This document shows positions 37,290-45,485 of a stretch of 51,724 nt of DNA, in pieces. Location: assembly GCA_927405585.1 (NCBI GenBank), contig CAKMJS010000111.1, positions 1 to 51,724 on the forward strand. Direction: 5' to 3'. Position 1 is the first letter of the stretch, and each line of letters starts with the position of its first letter. The notes below the pieces were generated by a model that saw nothing but the letters and a program-made list of their open reading frames with translations, did not search any database and was not told where the DNA came from. The translations under genes were made by a program, and so were the position numbers. This stretch comes from an uncultured Desulfosporosinus sp. Its GTDB lineage: Bacteria; Bacillota; Desulfitobacteriia; Desulfitobacteriales; Desulfitobacteriaceae.

Positions 37290-38366
37290 TTGTTGCGGGA
37301 AGATTTTTATCATCGACAAAAAAAGCATTTTCGGATTTGGAGATTTAGAGAATGGGCGCGAGGATTTCTCTTAGGATTAGTCAGTATTCTGATTATCTTG
37401 GGCTTGGCTTATGCCCTCAAAAGCGGGAGTTCTCGTGAATTAATTGGATTTCTAGCTCAACAGTCGTTTCCATTTGAAGCCATTTTACTAGAAGGAGCTC
37501 CGGGGTATTCTCAGCCTGAGCGCGCTCGCGTGGAGCTAACGAGGAATCAAGGGGCAGCGGTCAGTATGTTTCTATTAACGGGTGTTAACATAGCAGATCC
37601 CCGGACATTTTTCTTGGGGTATTTCTCTCCGCCACCACAAGGGCCGGTGTGGTTAGGGTGGGCTTATAATCCCGATGATCCAGAGTTTGAAGGGCCGATT
37701 CTTGAACCCATTGAACCTCAGATACCGAGTGAAAACTCGGATCAGCCTCCTGTGCTCATACCGGGGGCAAAAGAAATTTTGGTAGGAATCTATAATACGC
37801 ATAACAGTGAGTCTTACTCAGGTGACGGTGGAGCTGAACATGAGTTTGGTGAAAACGGGGATGTGGTATCGGTAGGAGAAACACTTAAGAAAGCTCTAGT
37901 ACGGAATGGAATCGGTGCCGTTAACTCGCTACAAATACATGATGCTGTGGAATTCATGAAAGCATATAGTAAATCGGTCACTACGGCAACACAGATGACC
38001 AAAGATTATCCTTCTATGAAGGTTTTAATTGACCTCCACAGAGATGGCTTACCCGCTGGAGTTCCGAAACGAACAATTATGGTAAAGGGACAGCTGGTAA
38101 GTAGGGTGCTAGTGGTGATAGGAAAGATGAATCCGAACTGGCAAAAAAATGAGGCTTTAGCAAAGGAACTCATGGCCTTAGGGGAAAAGAAATATCCGGG
38201 GCTATTTATGCCGAACATTAGTTATGCAGCGGATGCGCGGTACAACCAACACCTCTCGAACGGCGCGTTGCTGTTAGAGTTTGGGACTCAGTTGAATACG
38301 CTAGGAGAATCTAATCGGGCAGCAGAGGCTGTGGCGGAGATTTTGGCAGATTATTTTAAGAAGTGA
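37290..38366 (+). CDS. spoIIP: Stage II sporulation protein P (SpoIIP)
   Basis: Peptidoglycan amidase/endopeptidase of the SpoIID-SpoIIM-SpoIIP engulfment complex. From TTG 37290 the product is 358 residues: an N-terminal cytoplasmic basic stretch, one transmembrane segment (GFLLGLVSILIILGLAYAL, about 27-45), then the extracytoplasmic catalytic domain. That domain has VGIYNTHNSESY (catalytic His), LIDLHRDGL (His) and LLEFGTQLNT (Glu). Start chosen because AAGGGGG at 37274-37280 is 9 bases upstream; TTG 37293 is also possible. gpr, its usual neighbour, is absent. Confidence 0.94.
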   Translation: MLREDFYHRQKKHFRIWRFREWARGFLLGLVSILIILGLAYALKSGSSRELIGFLAQQSFPFEAILLEGAPGYSQPERARVELTRNQGAAVSMFLLTGVNIADPRTFFLGYFSPPPQGPVWLGWAYNPDDPEFEGPILEPIEPQIPSENSDQPPVLIPGAKEILVGIYNTHNSESYSGDGGAEHEFGENGDVVSVGETLKKALVRNGIGAVNSLQIHDAVEFMKAYSKSVTTATQMTKDYPSMKVLIDLHRDGLPAGVPKRTIMVKGQLVSRVLVVIGKMNPNWQKNEALAKELMALGEKKYPGLFMPNISYAADARYNQHLSNGALLLEFGTQLNTLGESNRAAEAVAEILADYFKK

Positions 38367-38660
38367 GAGGGTCCGCGAAACACGTCCTCGGCCACGCGTC
38401 CGCCGTGCCAAACTAGGGCTTTAAATCCTGATGCAAGCGGTAGGGTCCCCGGCAAATGCGACATCCTTGTCGCAGTGCCGGCGGGAAACGTCCTTGTTTC
38501 CCGCCCTACTTCAGGTAAGGAATTTAAAGCCGAGTTTGGCTACGACGACCGCAAAGGCGTCGGAGCGCGTTATCGCGGCCCCTCTGGCTGGGGTCGACGG
38601 GGATTATGAGCGACGGAGAAGGCCGTGGCGCTGTTTGCGTTTAATGACGCAAAGGCGCTT
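38365..38660. repeat. Intergenic repeat, copy 2 of the ~300-bp element
   Basis: Starts at the spoIIP stop codon and is the direct repeat partner of 35981-36287. Hairpins: GCGAC-ATCCTT-GTCGC (38458-38473), nested inside CCGGCA/TGCCGG (38449-38481), and GCGGGAAAC-GTCCTT-GTTTCCCGC (38481-38504, 9-bp stem). On the minus strand these carry AAGGAT and AAGGAC loops. Together with copy 1 it brackets the rpsT-spoIIP block. Confidence 0.87.
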
Positions 38661-38689
38661 GTGTTCGATCGGGGTTCTGCCCCGACCCC

Positions 38690-38912
38690 AGAAGGGACGC
38701 AGTGTTACACGAGCGGGACGTCTTTACGTTAGCAGACTAGCAAACTTCCGTGTAAGCGACCCCAGACACGGGGCTGAGCACAAGGATGTGCGAAGCCAGC
38801 AACTGAGCCAAGGATGGCGAATTTGCTGGGAACCCCGCACCCACTTTAGGAGCTTACGCGGTTAGTTTGCTCTGCGTCGTATGTACTGAGCGCTTGTGTT
38901 ACACAAGTCCCA
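38690..38912 (+). repeat. Intergenic repeat, plus-strand copy of the 6485-6780 element
   Basis: Reverse-complement match of 6485-6780. Plus-strand hairpins: GGCT-GA-GCAC-AAGGAT-GTGC-GA-AGCC (38772-38797) and GCC-AAGGAT-GGC (38807-38818). The 38782 hairpin carries ACAAGGATGT. It ends with the GGGACTTGTGT terminal block in inverted form. The overlapping open frame 38431-38865 crosses both repeats and is not credible as a gene. Confidence 0.85.
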
Positions 38913-38979
38913 CAAAGGTTCTCGGAAGGCTTCGCAAGTAACGCTCGTCTTGCAAGTGGTGTCGGATCTTAAATTATTC

Positions 38980-39008
38980 TTTAACGGTTACGTGAAAGAT
39001 GCTATAAT
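38980..39008 (+). promoter_or_regulatory. Possible murJ promoter
   Basis: Perfect TATAAT (39003-39008) with TTTAAC (38980-38985) 17 bases upstream, 43 bases before the murJ start. The -35 is poor. Confidence 0.45.
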
Positions 39009-39051
39009 TCGGGTGGTGGATCACGACGATGGGGAGAAGGGGTCAACTCGA

Positions 39052-40620
39052 ATGTCATCTACTAACCGTATACTTATTAAAGCTGCCGGTTTTTTAATGG
39101 CTGCTCAATTAGTGTCTCGGATTTTGGGTTTTTTGCGCGAAACACTGATGGCGGGTTTTTATGGACAGAACGCTGCTACGGATGCTTATAATACGGCGTT
39201 CATTCTTCCCGATTTATTATACTGGTTGTTAGTAGGCGGTGTTTTAAGTGCCGCCTTTATCCCTGTCTTCTCGGAATATATCGCCAAAGGAAATGAAGAT
39301 GAGGGTTGGCGGGTTGCTAGCTCTGTTGCAAATTTGATCTTTCTGACCCTTGGAGTATTTACCTTGATAGGCCTTTTCCTGACGCCTTATTTTATTCATC
39401 TTGTAGTTCCAGGATTTGAGCCTGAGAATAAGGTCCTAGCTACCCACTTGACTCGAATCCTCTTGCTTCAGCCGTTGTTTATGGCCCTAAGCGGGTTGAC
39501 GATGGGGATATTAAATTCATATAAAATTTTTTGGCCCTCAGCGGTGGGGACAGTGCTTTATAATGCAAGTATAATATTCTTCGGGACGATTCTGGCGGAT
39601 CCATCAAGGCCTGAAAGTATTTCTGGGTTTGCTATTGGGGTAGTTATCGGGGCAATTGCCAATTTTGCTGTTCAAATCCCTGCCTTACGAAAAGTGGGGA
39701 TTCGCTATTATCCGATCATTGACTGGCGAAATCCAGGAGTTCGTTTGATCGGGGCTTTGGCGTTACCGATTATTCTTAGTTATTCTTTGAATCAAATTCA
39801 GGTGGTGGTCAATAATAACTTTGGGTCGTTGCTCTTCCCCGGCAGTATTTCTGCTGTCTGGTGGTCCTATCGGCTTTTCCAATTGCCGGTAGGAATCTTC
39901 GCTTTGGCTATCGCAGTGGCGACCTTTCCGACGATGACGGAGCAAGCGGCTTTAAAACGGTGGGATGATTTTCGACAGACACTATCTAATGCCATCCGTA
40001 TGGTTATTTTTATAACCCTACCGATTTCAGTTGGAATGATCGTTTTGCGCTTTCCCCTGATTCGGGTCTTGTTTGAACATGGTCATTTCACCGCGGATGA
40101 TACATTAACCATGGCCATTCCATTATTTTATTTTTCGATAGGGATTACTTCTCAAGCGGTGATTCAAATCCTGCCGCGGATTTTCTATGCTCTTAAGGAT
40201 ACTTGGACACCGGTGGTATTAGGGATTATTGCGATGGCGGTTAACATTTTAGCCATGGTTTTATTGGTTGGTCCGCTAGAACACGGGGGCTTAGCTTTTG
40301 CCACAACGATTGCTGCGTTTGTAAATATGCTGCTTTTGTTTTACTTTCTGCGCAAGAAATTTGGGAAAATGGATGGTTGGGCTATGTTCTGGACAAGCAT
40401 AAAATCATTGGTGGCTTCGCTGGTCATGGGGGGGGTAATCTGGGTGTGGAGTGAATGGCTGACCCCTATGATGGGCGTTCGCACCTTAGCTTCGTTTATC
40501 ATACTTGGGACTGGAACGGTAGTTGGAGTGGTTGCCTTTGCTGGAATGGCGAAGATTATGGGAATGCAAGAATATGAGCAGGCGATGGGTTTGTTGCACC
40601 GGAAGATCGGTAAGCGCTAG
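39052..40620 (+). CDS. murJ: Lipid II flippase MurJ
   Basis: MOP-superfamily membrane protein of 522 residues, predicted to flip lipid II for peptidoglycan synthesis. It has about 14 hydrophobic helices and the MurJ/MviN landmarks SRILGFLRETLMAGFYG, TDAYNTAFILPDLLYWLLVGG and LSAAFIPVFSEY near the N-terminus. ATG 39052 with AGAAGGGG upstream is preferred over the start at 38896, which lies in repeat DNA. An LtaS-like gene follows. Confidence 0.94.
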   Translation: MSSTNRILIKAAGFLMAAQLVSRILGFLRETLMAGFYGQNAATDAYNTAFILPDLLYWLLVGGVLSAAFIPVFSEYIAKGNEDEGWRVASSVANLIFLTLGVFTLIGLFLTPYFIHLVVPGFEPENKVLATHLTRILLLQPLFMALSGLTMGILNSYKIFWPSAVGTVLYNASIIFFGTILADPSRPESISGFAIGVVIGAIANFAVQIPALRKVGIRYYPIIDWRNPGVRLIGALALPIILSYSLNQIQVVVNNNFGSLLFPGSISAVWWSYRLFQLPVGIFALAIAVATFPTMTEQAALKRWDDFRQTLSNAIRMVIFITLPISVGMIVLRFPLIRVLFEHGHFTADDTLTMAIPLFYFSIGITSQAVIQILPRIFYALKDTWTPVVLGIIAMAVNILAMVLLVGPLEHGGLAFATTIAAFVNMLLLFYFLRKKFGKMDGWAMFWTSIKSLVASLVMGGVIWVWSEWLTPMMGVRTLASFIILGTGTVVGVVAFAGMAKIMGMQEYEQAMGLLHRKIGKR

Positions 40621-40697
40621 GATATGGGGGTTACGGATTAATAGCTCGAGCAGGTGAAAGTGTTATTTTGAAATTACTGTAAAGGAATTGAGTTTAT

Positions 40698-42587
40698 TTG
40701 TACCAGATAGAACGAAAGGCTATTAGAACTCAAGAGACGTACCCACCTATTTCGATTCAATCGCTGCAAGCGAGTCTACACCGCCTTCGACATCATGAAA
40801 AGCTATTTCACTATACGTGGATTGCGTTACTGCTTAAATCAATCTTCTTTCTAGGCCTAGTCAACAATGACGGGGTACATTTTAGCCTGAGTAGTGCGTT
40901 TCAACTGTATACTAATCCGCCGTTCTTTCTGATTTATATTTCCTTTGAAGTTGCCTTACTGAGCGTTGCGTTTCTTTTTAGAGGTAAGCTTCATTACTGG
41001 GCGTTGGTGATCTTCAATCTTTTCCTTTCGTTGGTCATGATCACCGATTTGATGAATTTTAGGGCCTCCGGCAATTTCCTTTCTGTTTATGCTTTATCCC
41101 TATCGACTAATTTAGACAATCTCTTTGACAGCATTATTTCCATGTTGCGACCGCTCGATCTAGTGTTTGGGATTGACCTAATGTTGCTCACGTTGGCGGG
41201 ATATAAAATTGCGCCAAGGTTTAAATCCGACCTGCGCAGTTTCCCGATTTTCTTAGTGTTGCTGCTTTGTTCATCGAGTTATATCTTTGTTAATCATCTT
41301 GTGGTGGACATCTTAAATAAAGATACTCAGTATTACTTGTTTAGGCGTTCTTGGTCACCGAACCAGACCATGGCAAACCTTTCGCCGCTCGGGTATCACC
41401 TTTTTGATACTTTTAATTACAGAGAAGATAGTAAACCGCTTTCCTTAAGCGTTGGAGACAGACAGCGAATCGAGGCTTGGTTTTCATATAAAACAGAGAA
41501 CCTTCCTGTGAACAGCTATGCAAGCAAGTTTCAGGGAAAAAATTTAATCGTTTTGCAAGTCGAATCTCTTGAAAAATTCGTAATCGGAAAGCGAGTTAAC
41601 GGTCAGGAGATTACGCCAAACTTAAATAGACTGCTAAATAATAGCCTGTATTTCTCCAATTTCTATGAGCAAGTGTGGAATGGTACGAGTTCGGACGCTG
41701 AGTTAATGATCAACACGTCCGTTTATCCAGTGCGTCAAGGCTCTACGTTCTTCCGATTTCCGGGTAATACCTATAATTCGCTACCCAAAATTTTAGTAAG
41801 CCATGGCTATCAGACGTTGGCGATCCATCCTGACAAGGGGGGGTATTGGAACTGGCGCCAAGCTCTTACAGGGATTGGATTTCAGAAGACGATCGATGAA
41901 AGCTATTTTCAAATGGACGAACGGATTGGCTTAGGTCTTAGTGACGGGAGTTATCTTAGGCAGGTAGGGTCGCTGATCAAGGCAGAAAAACAACCCTTTT
42001 ATACATTTCTCATCACGCTTACCAGTCATGCTCCGTTTGATTTACCGCAACAATATTGCGACTTGAACTTGGACCCTGGTTTACAAGAGTCCAAGCTGGG
42101 TGGTTATTTTCAGAGCATCCATTACACGGATCGACAGATTGGGGCCTTTATCGAGAAATTGGACCAAGACGGATTGTTGGACAATACAGTCATTGTCCTG
42201 TATGGCGATCACACGGGAGTGCATAAGTTCTATGATGACGAGATAATACAACTAAAGAACCCAGAAAGCTGGTGGATGGAGGGGCATTCTCAAATACCGT
42301 TAATCATTTACTCGAAGGGAATGACTGGAGGAGAAGTAAAGGCGACCGGTGGGCACATTGATGTCTTGCCAACGCTGGCCTATCTCATGGGGGTCGAGGA
42401 TAAAGAGTATGAGGGCACGGCAATGGGACGAAATCTGCTAAATACTAAGAGGGATTTTGTGGTTTTATCTAGTGGGGAAGTAGTTGGGACATTTTCTTCT
42501 GATGAAGAGCGAGAAAAAGCCCTGCATGGGGTGGGCATTGCTGATGAGATAATTCGGAGCGATTACTTCAAATATTATCGAGAATAG
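40698..42587 (+). CDS. LTA synthase family sulfatase-fold protein
   Basis: Membrane phosphoglycerol transferase family, 629 residues. About five N-terminal membrane helices (40-230) are followed by an extracytoplasmic alkaline-phosphatase-fold domain. That domain has VLQVESLEKF, the nucleophile Thr330 in WNGTSSDAE, YGDHTG and EGHSQIPLIIY with the metal-binding His. These match LtaS-type lipoteichoic acid synthases or related glycerophosphotransferases. TTG start with AAAGGA 11 bases upstream. Exact polymer unknown. Confidence 0.9.
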   Translation: MYQIERKAIRTQETYPPISIQSLQASLHRLRHHEKLFHYTWIALLLKSIFFLGLVNNDGVHFSLSSAFQLYTNPPFFLIYISFEVALLSVAFLFRGKLHYWALVIFNLFLSLVMITDLMNFRASGNFLSVYALSLSTNLDNLFDSIISMLRPLDLVFGIDLMLLTLAGYKIAPRFKSDLRSFPIFLVLLLCSSSYIFVNHLVVDILNKDTQYYLFRRSWSPNQTMANLSPLGYHLFDTFNYREDSKPLSLSVGDRQRIEAWFSYKTENLPVNSYASKFQGKNLIVLQVESLEKFVIGKRVNGQEITPNLNRLLNNSLYFSNFYEQVWNGTSSDAELMINTSVYPVRQGSTFFRFPGNTYNSLPKILVSHGYQTLAIHPDKGGYWNWRQALTGIGFQKTIDESYFQMDERIGLGLSDGSYLRQVGSLIKAEKQPFYTFLITLTSHAPFDLPQQYCDLNLDPGLQESKLGGYFQSIHYTDRQIGAFIEKLDQDGLLDNTVIVLYGDHTGVHKFYDDEIIQLKNPESWWMEGHSQIPLIIYSKGMTGGEVKATGGHIDVLPTLAYLMGVEDKEYEGTAMGRNLLNTKRDFVVLSSGEVVGTFSSDEEREKALHGVGIADEIIRSDYFKYYRE

Positions 42588-42834
42588 GATGGAATCGAGC
42601 ACCGTTCATCCAAGTGAGAATCCCACTTCTACAAGTGGAAGTGGTACGCCCGATTCCGCTTCGGTGGTAGGGTCACCCAACGAAGGCTAGATGTACTACT
42701 TTAATTGAACGAGTTCACTGAGACAAGACCGTCAAATATGACGAGCGGAGCACAGAGCTATGCTTAAATCTGATGTAGTCTATATGTATAATGTATAAAA
42801 CAGTATTATAACAGGATATGCTGCTTTTTTAGCG
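42588..42834. other. Intergenic interval with an IS200/IS605-like end palindrome
   Basis: At 42617-42644 the sequence TGAGAATCCCACTTCTAC continues AAGTGGAAGTGG; CCACTT-CTAC-AAGTGG (42623-42638) is a perfect hairpin. GAATCCCACTTCTA...AAGTGG is typical of right ends of IS200/IS605-group elements. No transposase or TnpB gene is present. The rest is AT-rich with TATAAT-like strings near 42790. Confidence 0.45.
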
Positions 42835-42863
42835 TTGACAATGGGTGGGTTATCAAGTACTAT
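42835..42863 (+). promoter_or_regulatory. Promoter of the hutP-like leader
   Basis: TTGACA (42835-42840), 17-base spacer, TACTAT (42858-42863). Transcription would begin near 42870, just before the leader hairpins. Confidence 0.75.
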
Positions 42864-42870
42864 GGTGAAT

Positions 42871-42946
42871 ATCACTTAGTGATTAGATCCGGCAATGGAG
42901 CCGTCAAGATGTCTTCGAGACATATGGCGGCTTTTTTATATTGCCG
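42871..42946 (+). promoter_or_regulatory. Attenuator-like leader of the hutP-like gene
   Basis: In order: ATCACTTAGTGAT palindrome (42871-42883); CGGCAAT (42890-42896); a hairpin with inner ATGTCT-TCG-AGACAT (42909-42923) and outer GCCG/CGGC (42900-42903, 42928-42931); six Ts (42932-42937); then ATTGCCG (42940-42946), which is complementary to CGGCAAT. The hairpin plus T-run is a terminator placed 28 bases before the start codon. TAG-TGAT-TAG (42877-42886) has the NAG-N4-NAG spacing of HutP sites. Regulation is inferred. Confidence 0.65.
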
Positions 42947-42964
42947 CTAGAGGGAGGGTTTATC

Positions 42965-43405
42965 GTGAAAGGTTCTAGTCTGGAAAAAGTGAAACCTTCC
43001 TTAGAACGGTCAGCCTTACTACTAGCGATGACTGAGACAAGAGAGGAAGAGGTTAAGCTCAAAAACTCGTTGTTTGATTCGTTTGATCTACGATGTGGCG
43101 TGACGGAAATTGGTGGAACGGTAGCAAATCTTCAACATACCGGAAAGCTCACAAGCGCCGTGATGTCAACCGCCTTTAACACTGGTGTCATCCCTAAAGA
43201 AGGTCGAAAGATTCACGCCTTGATCCATGCAACGCTAGAAGCCAGCAACAGTATTTTTATTCATACGAATAGCAATGCTAGTTTTGCTCTAAAAATTGGG
43301 TTAACGACAGACTTTGAATGGATTGCGGTAGCAATTTATGGTCGTTCCTCCCTTCATCCCCTTCTAGAGCACGCTCGGGTGGGACTGGGAGTCATGCATC
43401 TTTGA
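42965..43405 (+). CDS. HutP family RNA-binding antiterminator
   Basis: Homologue of Bacillus HutP, which binds histidine and Mg2+ and prevents transcription termination. The 146-residue product shares the core SGVI-type segment NTGVIPKEGRKIHALIHATLEA with the metal-coordinating His residues. It also has the C-terminal EWIAVAIYGRSSLHPLLEHA...GVGINH-like end (LGVMHL). GTG 42965 follows GAGGGAGGG (42950-42958). No hut genes are nearby; the downstream operon is nif, so the regulated target and effector may differ. Confidence 0.88.
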   Translation: MKGSSLEKVKPSLERSALLLAMTETREEEVKLKNSLFDSFDLRCGVTEIGGTVANLQHTGKLTSAVMSTAFNTGVIPKEGRKIHALIHATLEASNSIFIHTNSNASFALKIGLTTDFEWIAVAIYGRSSLHPLLEHARVGLGVMHL

Positions 43406-43561
43406 ATCAATGACGAAATTAGGACGAATCAGAGTGATCAAGGGATTAGTGGAATTAGAGTGATAGAGCGCCAGAGCACCAGTGATGTAGATTAATATAA
43501 AATGTACAACTTCATAACCGGGCACCAAATCGATGGTTGATTTGGAGCGGAAAAGTGTTTT

Positions 43562-43610
43562 AGAGAGCCCTTAATTATGCGAAATTAAGGGCTCTCTTTG
43601 TCTTTTTCTT
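43562..43610 (+). terminator. Strong hairpin terminator between hutP and the nif operon
   Basis: 15-bp perfect stem 43562-43576 with 43583-43597, 6-base loop, then TTGTCTTTTTCTTT. A second hairpin CCAAATC/GATTTGG (43525-43545) lies just upstream. It either ends hutP transcription or acts as an attenuator in a long nif leader; it is 80 bases before the 35-codon ORF. Confidence 0.85.
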
Positions 43611-43689
43611 TAACACCTGTCAGACCTCGATGTGGCTGTGAAGCACCAACAGAGGATGAAAACGGGCTAACAATTAAGGAGGTGATGCG

Positions 43690-43797
43690 ATGGCGTTAGA
43701 TTTACGCCTCTACGAAATTTCACTCAGTGAACTGGTTCAAGTGAAGTTGAAGATCGACCAAAAATTAAAGGAGGATGAATTCTATGAAAATGATTAG
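43690..43797 (+). CDS. Small 35-residue ORF preceding nifI1
   Basis: Sequence begins MALDLRLYEISLSELVQVKL and ends KEDEFYEND; not recognised. It has an exceptionally good ribosome-binding site, AAGGAGGTGAT (43676-43686), and its stop overlaps the start of nifI1 by 14 bases. The hydrophobic-charged pattern suggests an amphipathic helix. It may be a real small protein, or a leader peptide that couples translation into nifI1. Confidence 0.55.
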   Translation: MALDLRLYEISLSELVQVKLKIDQKLKEDEFYEND

Positions 43798-44101
43798 AGC
43801 AATTGTAAGACCGGATAAAACGGAGGTTGTGGCGGAAGCCTTAGCACAGGCTGGAATGCCGTCGCTGACAAAAATGCACGTTTTTGGTCGCGGTCGGACC
43901 AAGGGGATTCGGATCGGGGATGTGGTTTACGATGAGTTTCCCAAGACGTTGCTACTTTTAGTTATTGAAGATGAAAAGTTAGACGAGGCCATCTCGATTA
44001 TTCTGGAAAGCGCCAAAACGGGAACCATGGGCGATGGTAAGGTCTTTGTGACCGAAGTTGAAGAGGCCTACACCGTAAGTAAAGGAACAAAGGGGTTGTA
44101 G
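43784..44101 (+). CDS. nifI1: NifI1, nitrogenase PII-family regulator
   Basis: PII-like protein of 105 residues, subunit of the NifI1-NifI2 complex that inhibits dinitrogenase post-translationally in response to 2-oxoglutarate and ATP. It starts MKMIRAIVRPDKTEVVAEAL, with the T-loop region VFGRGRTKGI and TGTMGDGKVFV near the C-terminus. ATG 43784 is 9 bases after AAAGGAGG (43767-43774); ATG 43775 is too close. nifI2 starts 2 bases later. Confidence 0.93.
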   Translation: MKMIRAIVRPDKTEVVAEALAQAGMPSLTKMHVFGRGRTKGIRIGDVVYDEFPKTLLLLVIEDEKLDEAISIILESAKTGTMGDGKVFVTEVEEAYTVSKGTKGL

Positions 44102-44103
44102 AG

Positions 44104-44487
44104 ATGAAGGAAATAATGACAGTGATTCGACGCCATCAAGTACCAGCTACGAAGAAGGCTTTTGAAGATGCTGGCTTTCCTGCTCTGACCATACAAAGTG
44201 TTGAGGGCCGCGGAAAACAAGGCGGGATCGGAGGCTGGGCAGCTGAAATTGACCCTGAATTAAATCACATGCTGAGTCAAGAACTGGCGGATGACACCAG
44301 ATTCAACTGGATTCCGAAACGGATGTTAACAGTGGTGGTGCAGGATGATCAAGTTGAAGAAGTGGTCGATGTAATTATTAAAGCGAATCAGACAGGGCAC
44401 ATGGGGGACGGGAAAATATTCGTTCTGCCGTTAAAAGAGGTGGTTCGCGTTCGCACGGGGGAAACCGGAAAAGAAGCAGTTATTTAA
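44104..44487 (+). CDS. nifI2: NifI2, nitrogenase PII-family regulator
   Basis: Second PII-family subunit, 127 residues: MKEIMTVIRRHQVPATKKAF, long T-loop GRGKQGGIGGWAAEIDPEL, and TGHMGDGKIFVLPLKE. Order nifI1-nifI2-nifH is typical of archaeal and clostridial nitrogenase operons, where the pair sits directly upstream of or within nifHDK. This points to ammonium switch-off by binding NifDK. Confidence 0.94.
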   Translation: MKEIMTVIRRHQVPATKKAFEDAGFPALTIQSVEGRGKQGGIGGWAAEIDPELNHMLSQELADDTRFNWIPKRMLTVVVQDDQVEEVVDVIIKANQTGHMGDGKIFVLPLKEVVRVRTGETGKEAVI

Positions 44488-45450
<963 letters not shown>

Positions 45451-45485
45451 TTTTAATCTAGGCAGAAACAAGGAGGGACAGAATT

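Noticed and set aside
38431-38865. 144-codon plus-strand open frame after spoIIP
   Set aside because: Spans the junction of two repeat elements, has Arg-rich composition typical of structured GC-rich non-coding DNA, and has no initiation signal.
42885-42946. Fluoride-riboswitch-like pattern in the hutP leader (GGCAATGGAG...ATGGCGGC)
   Set aside because: Superficial resemblance only: the 3' pairing segment does not complement GGAG as in crcB RNAs, and the downstream gene is not a fluoride transporter.
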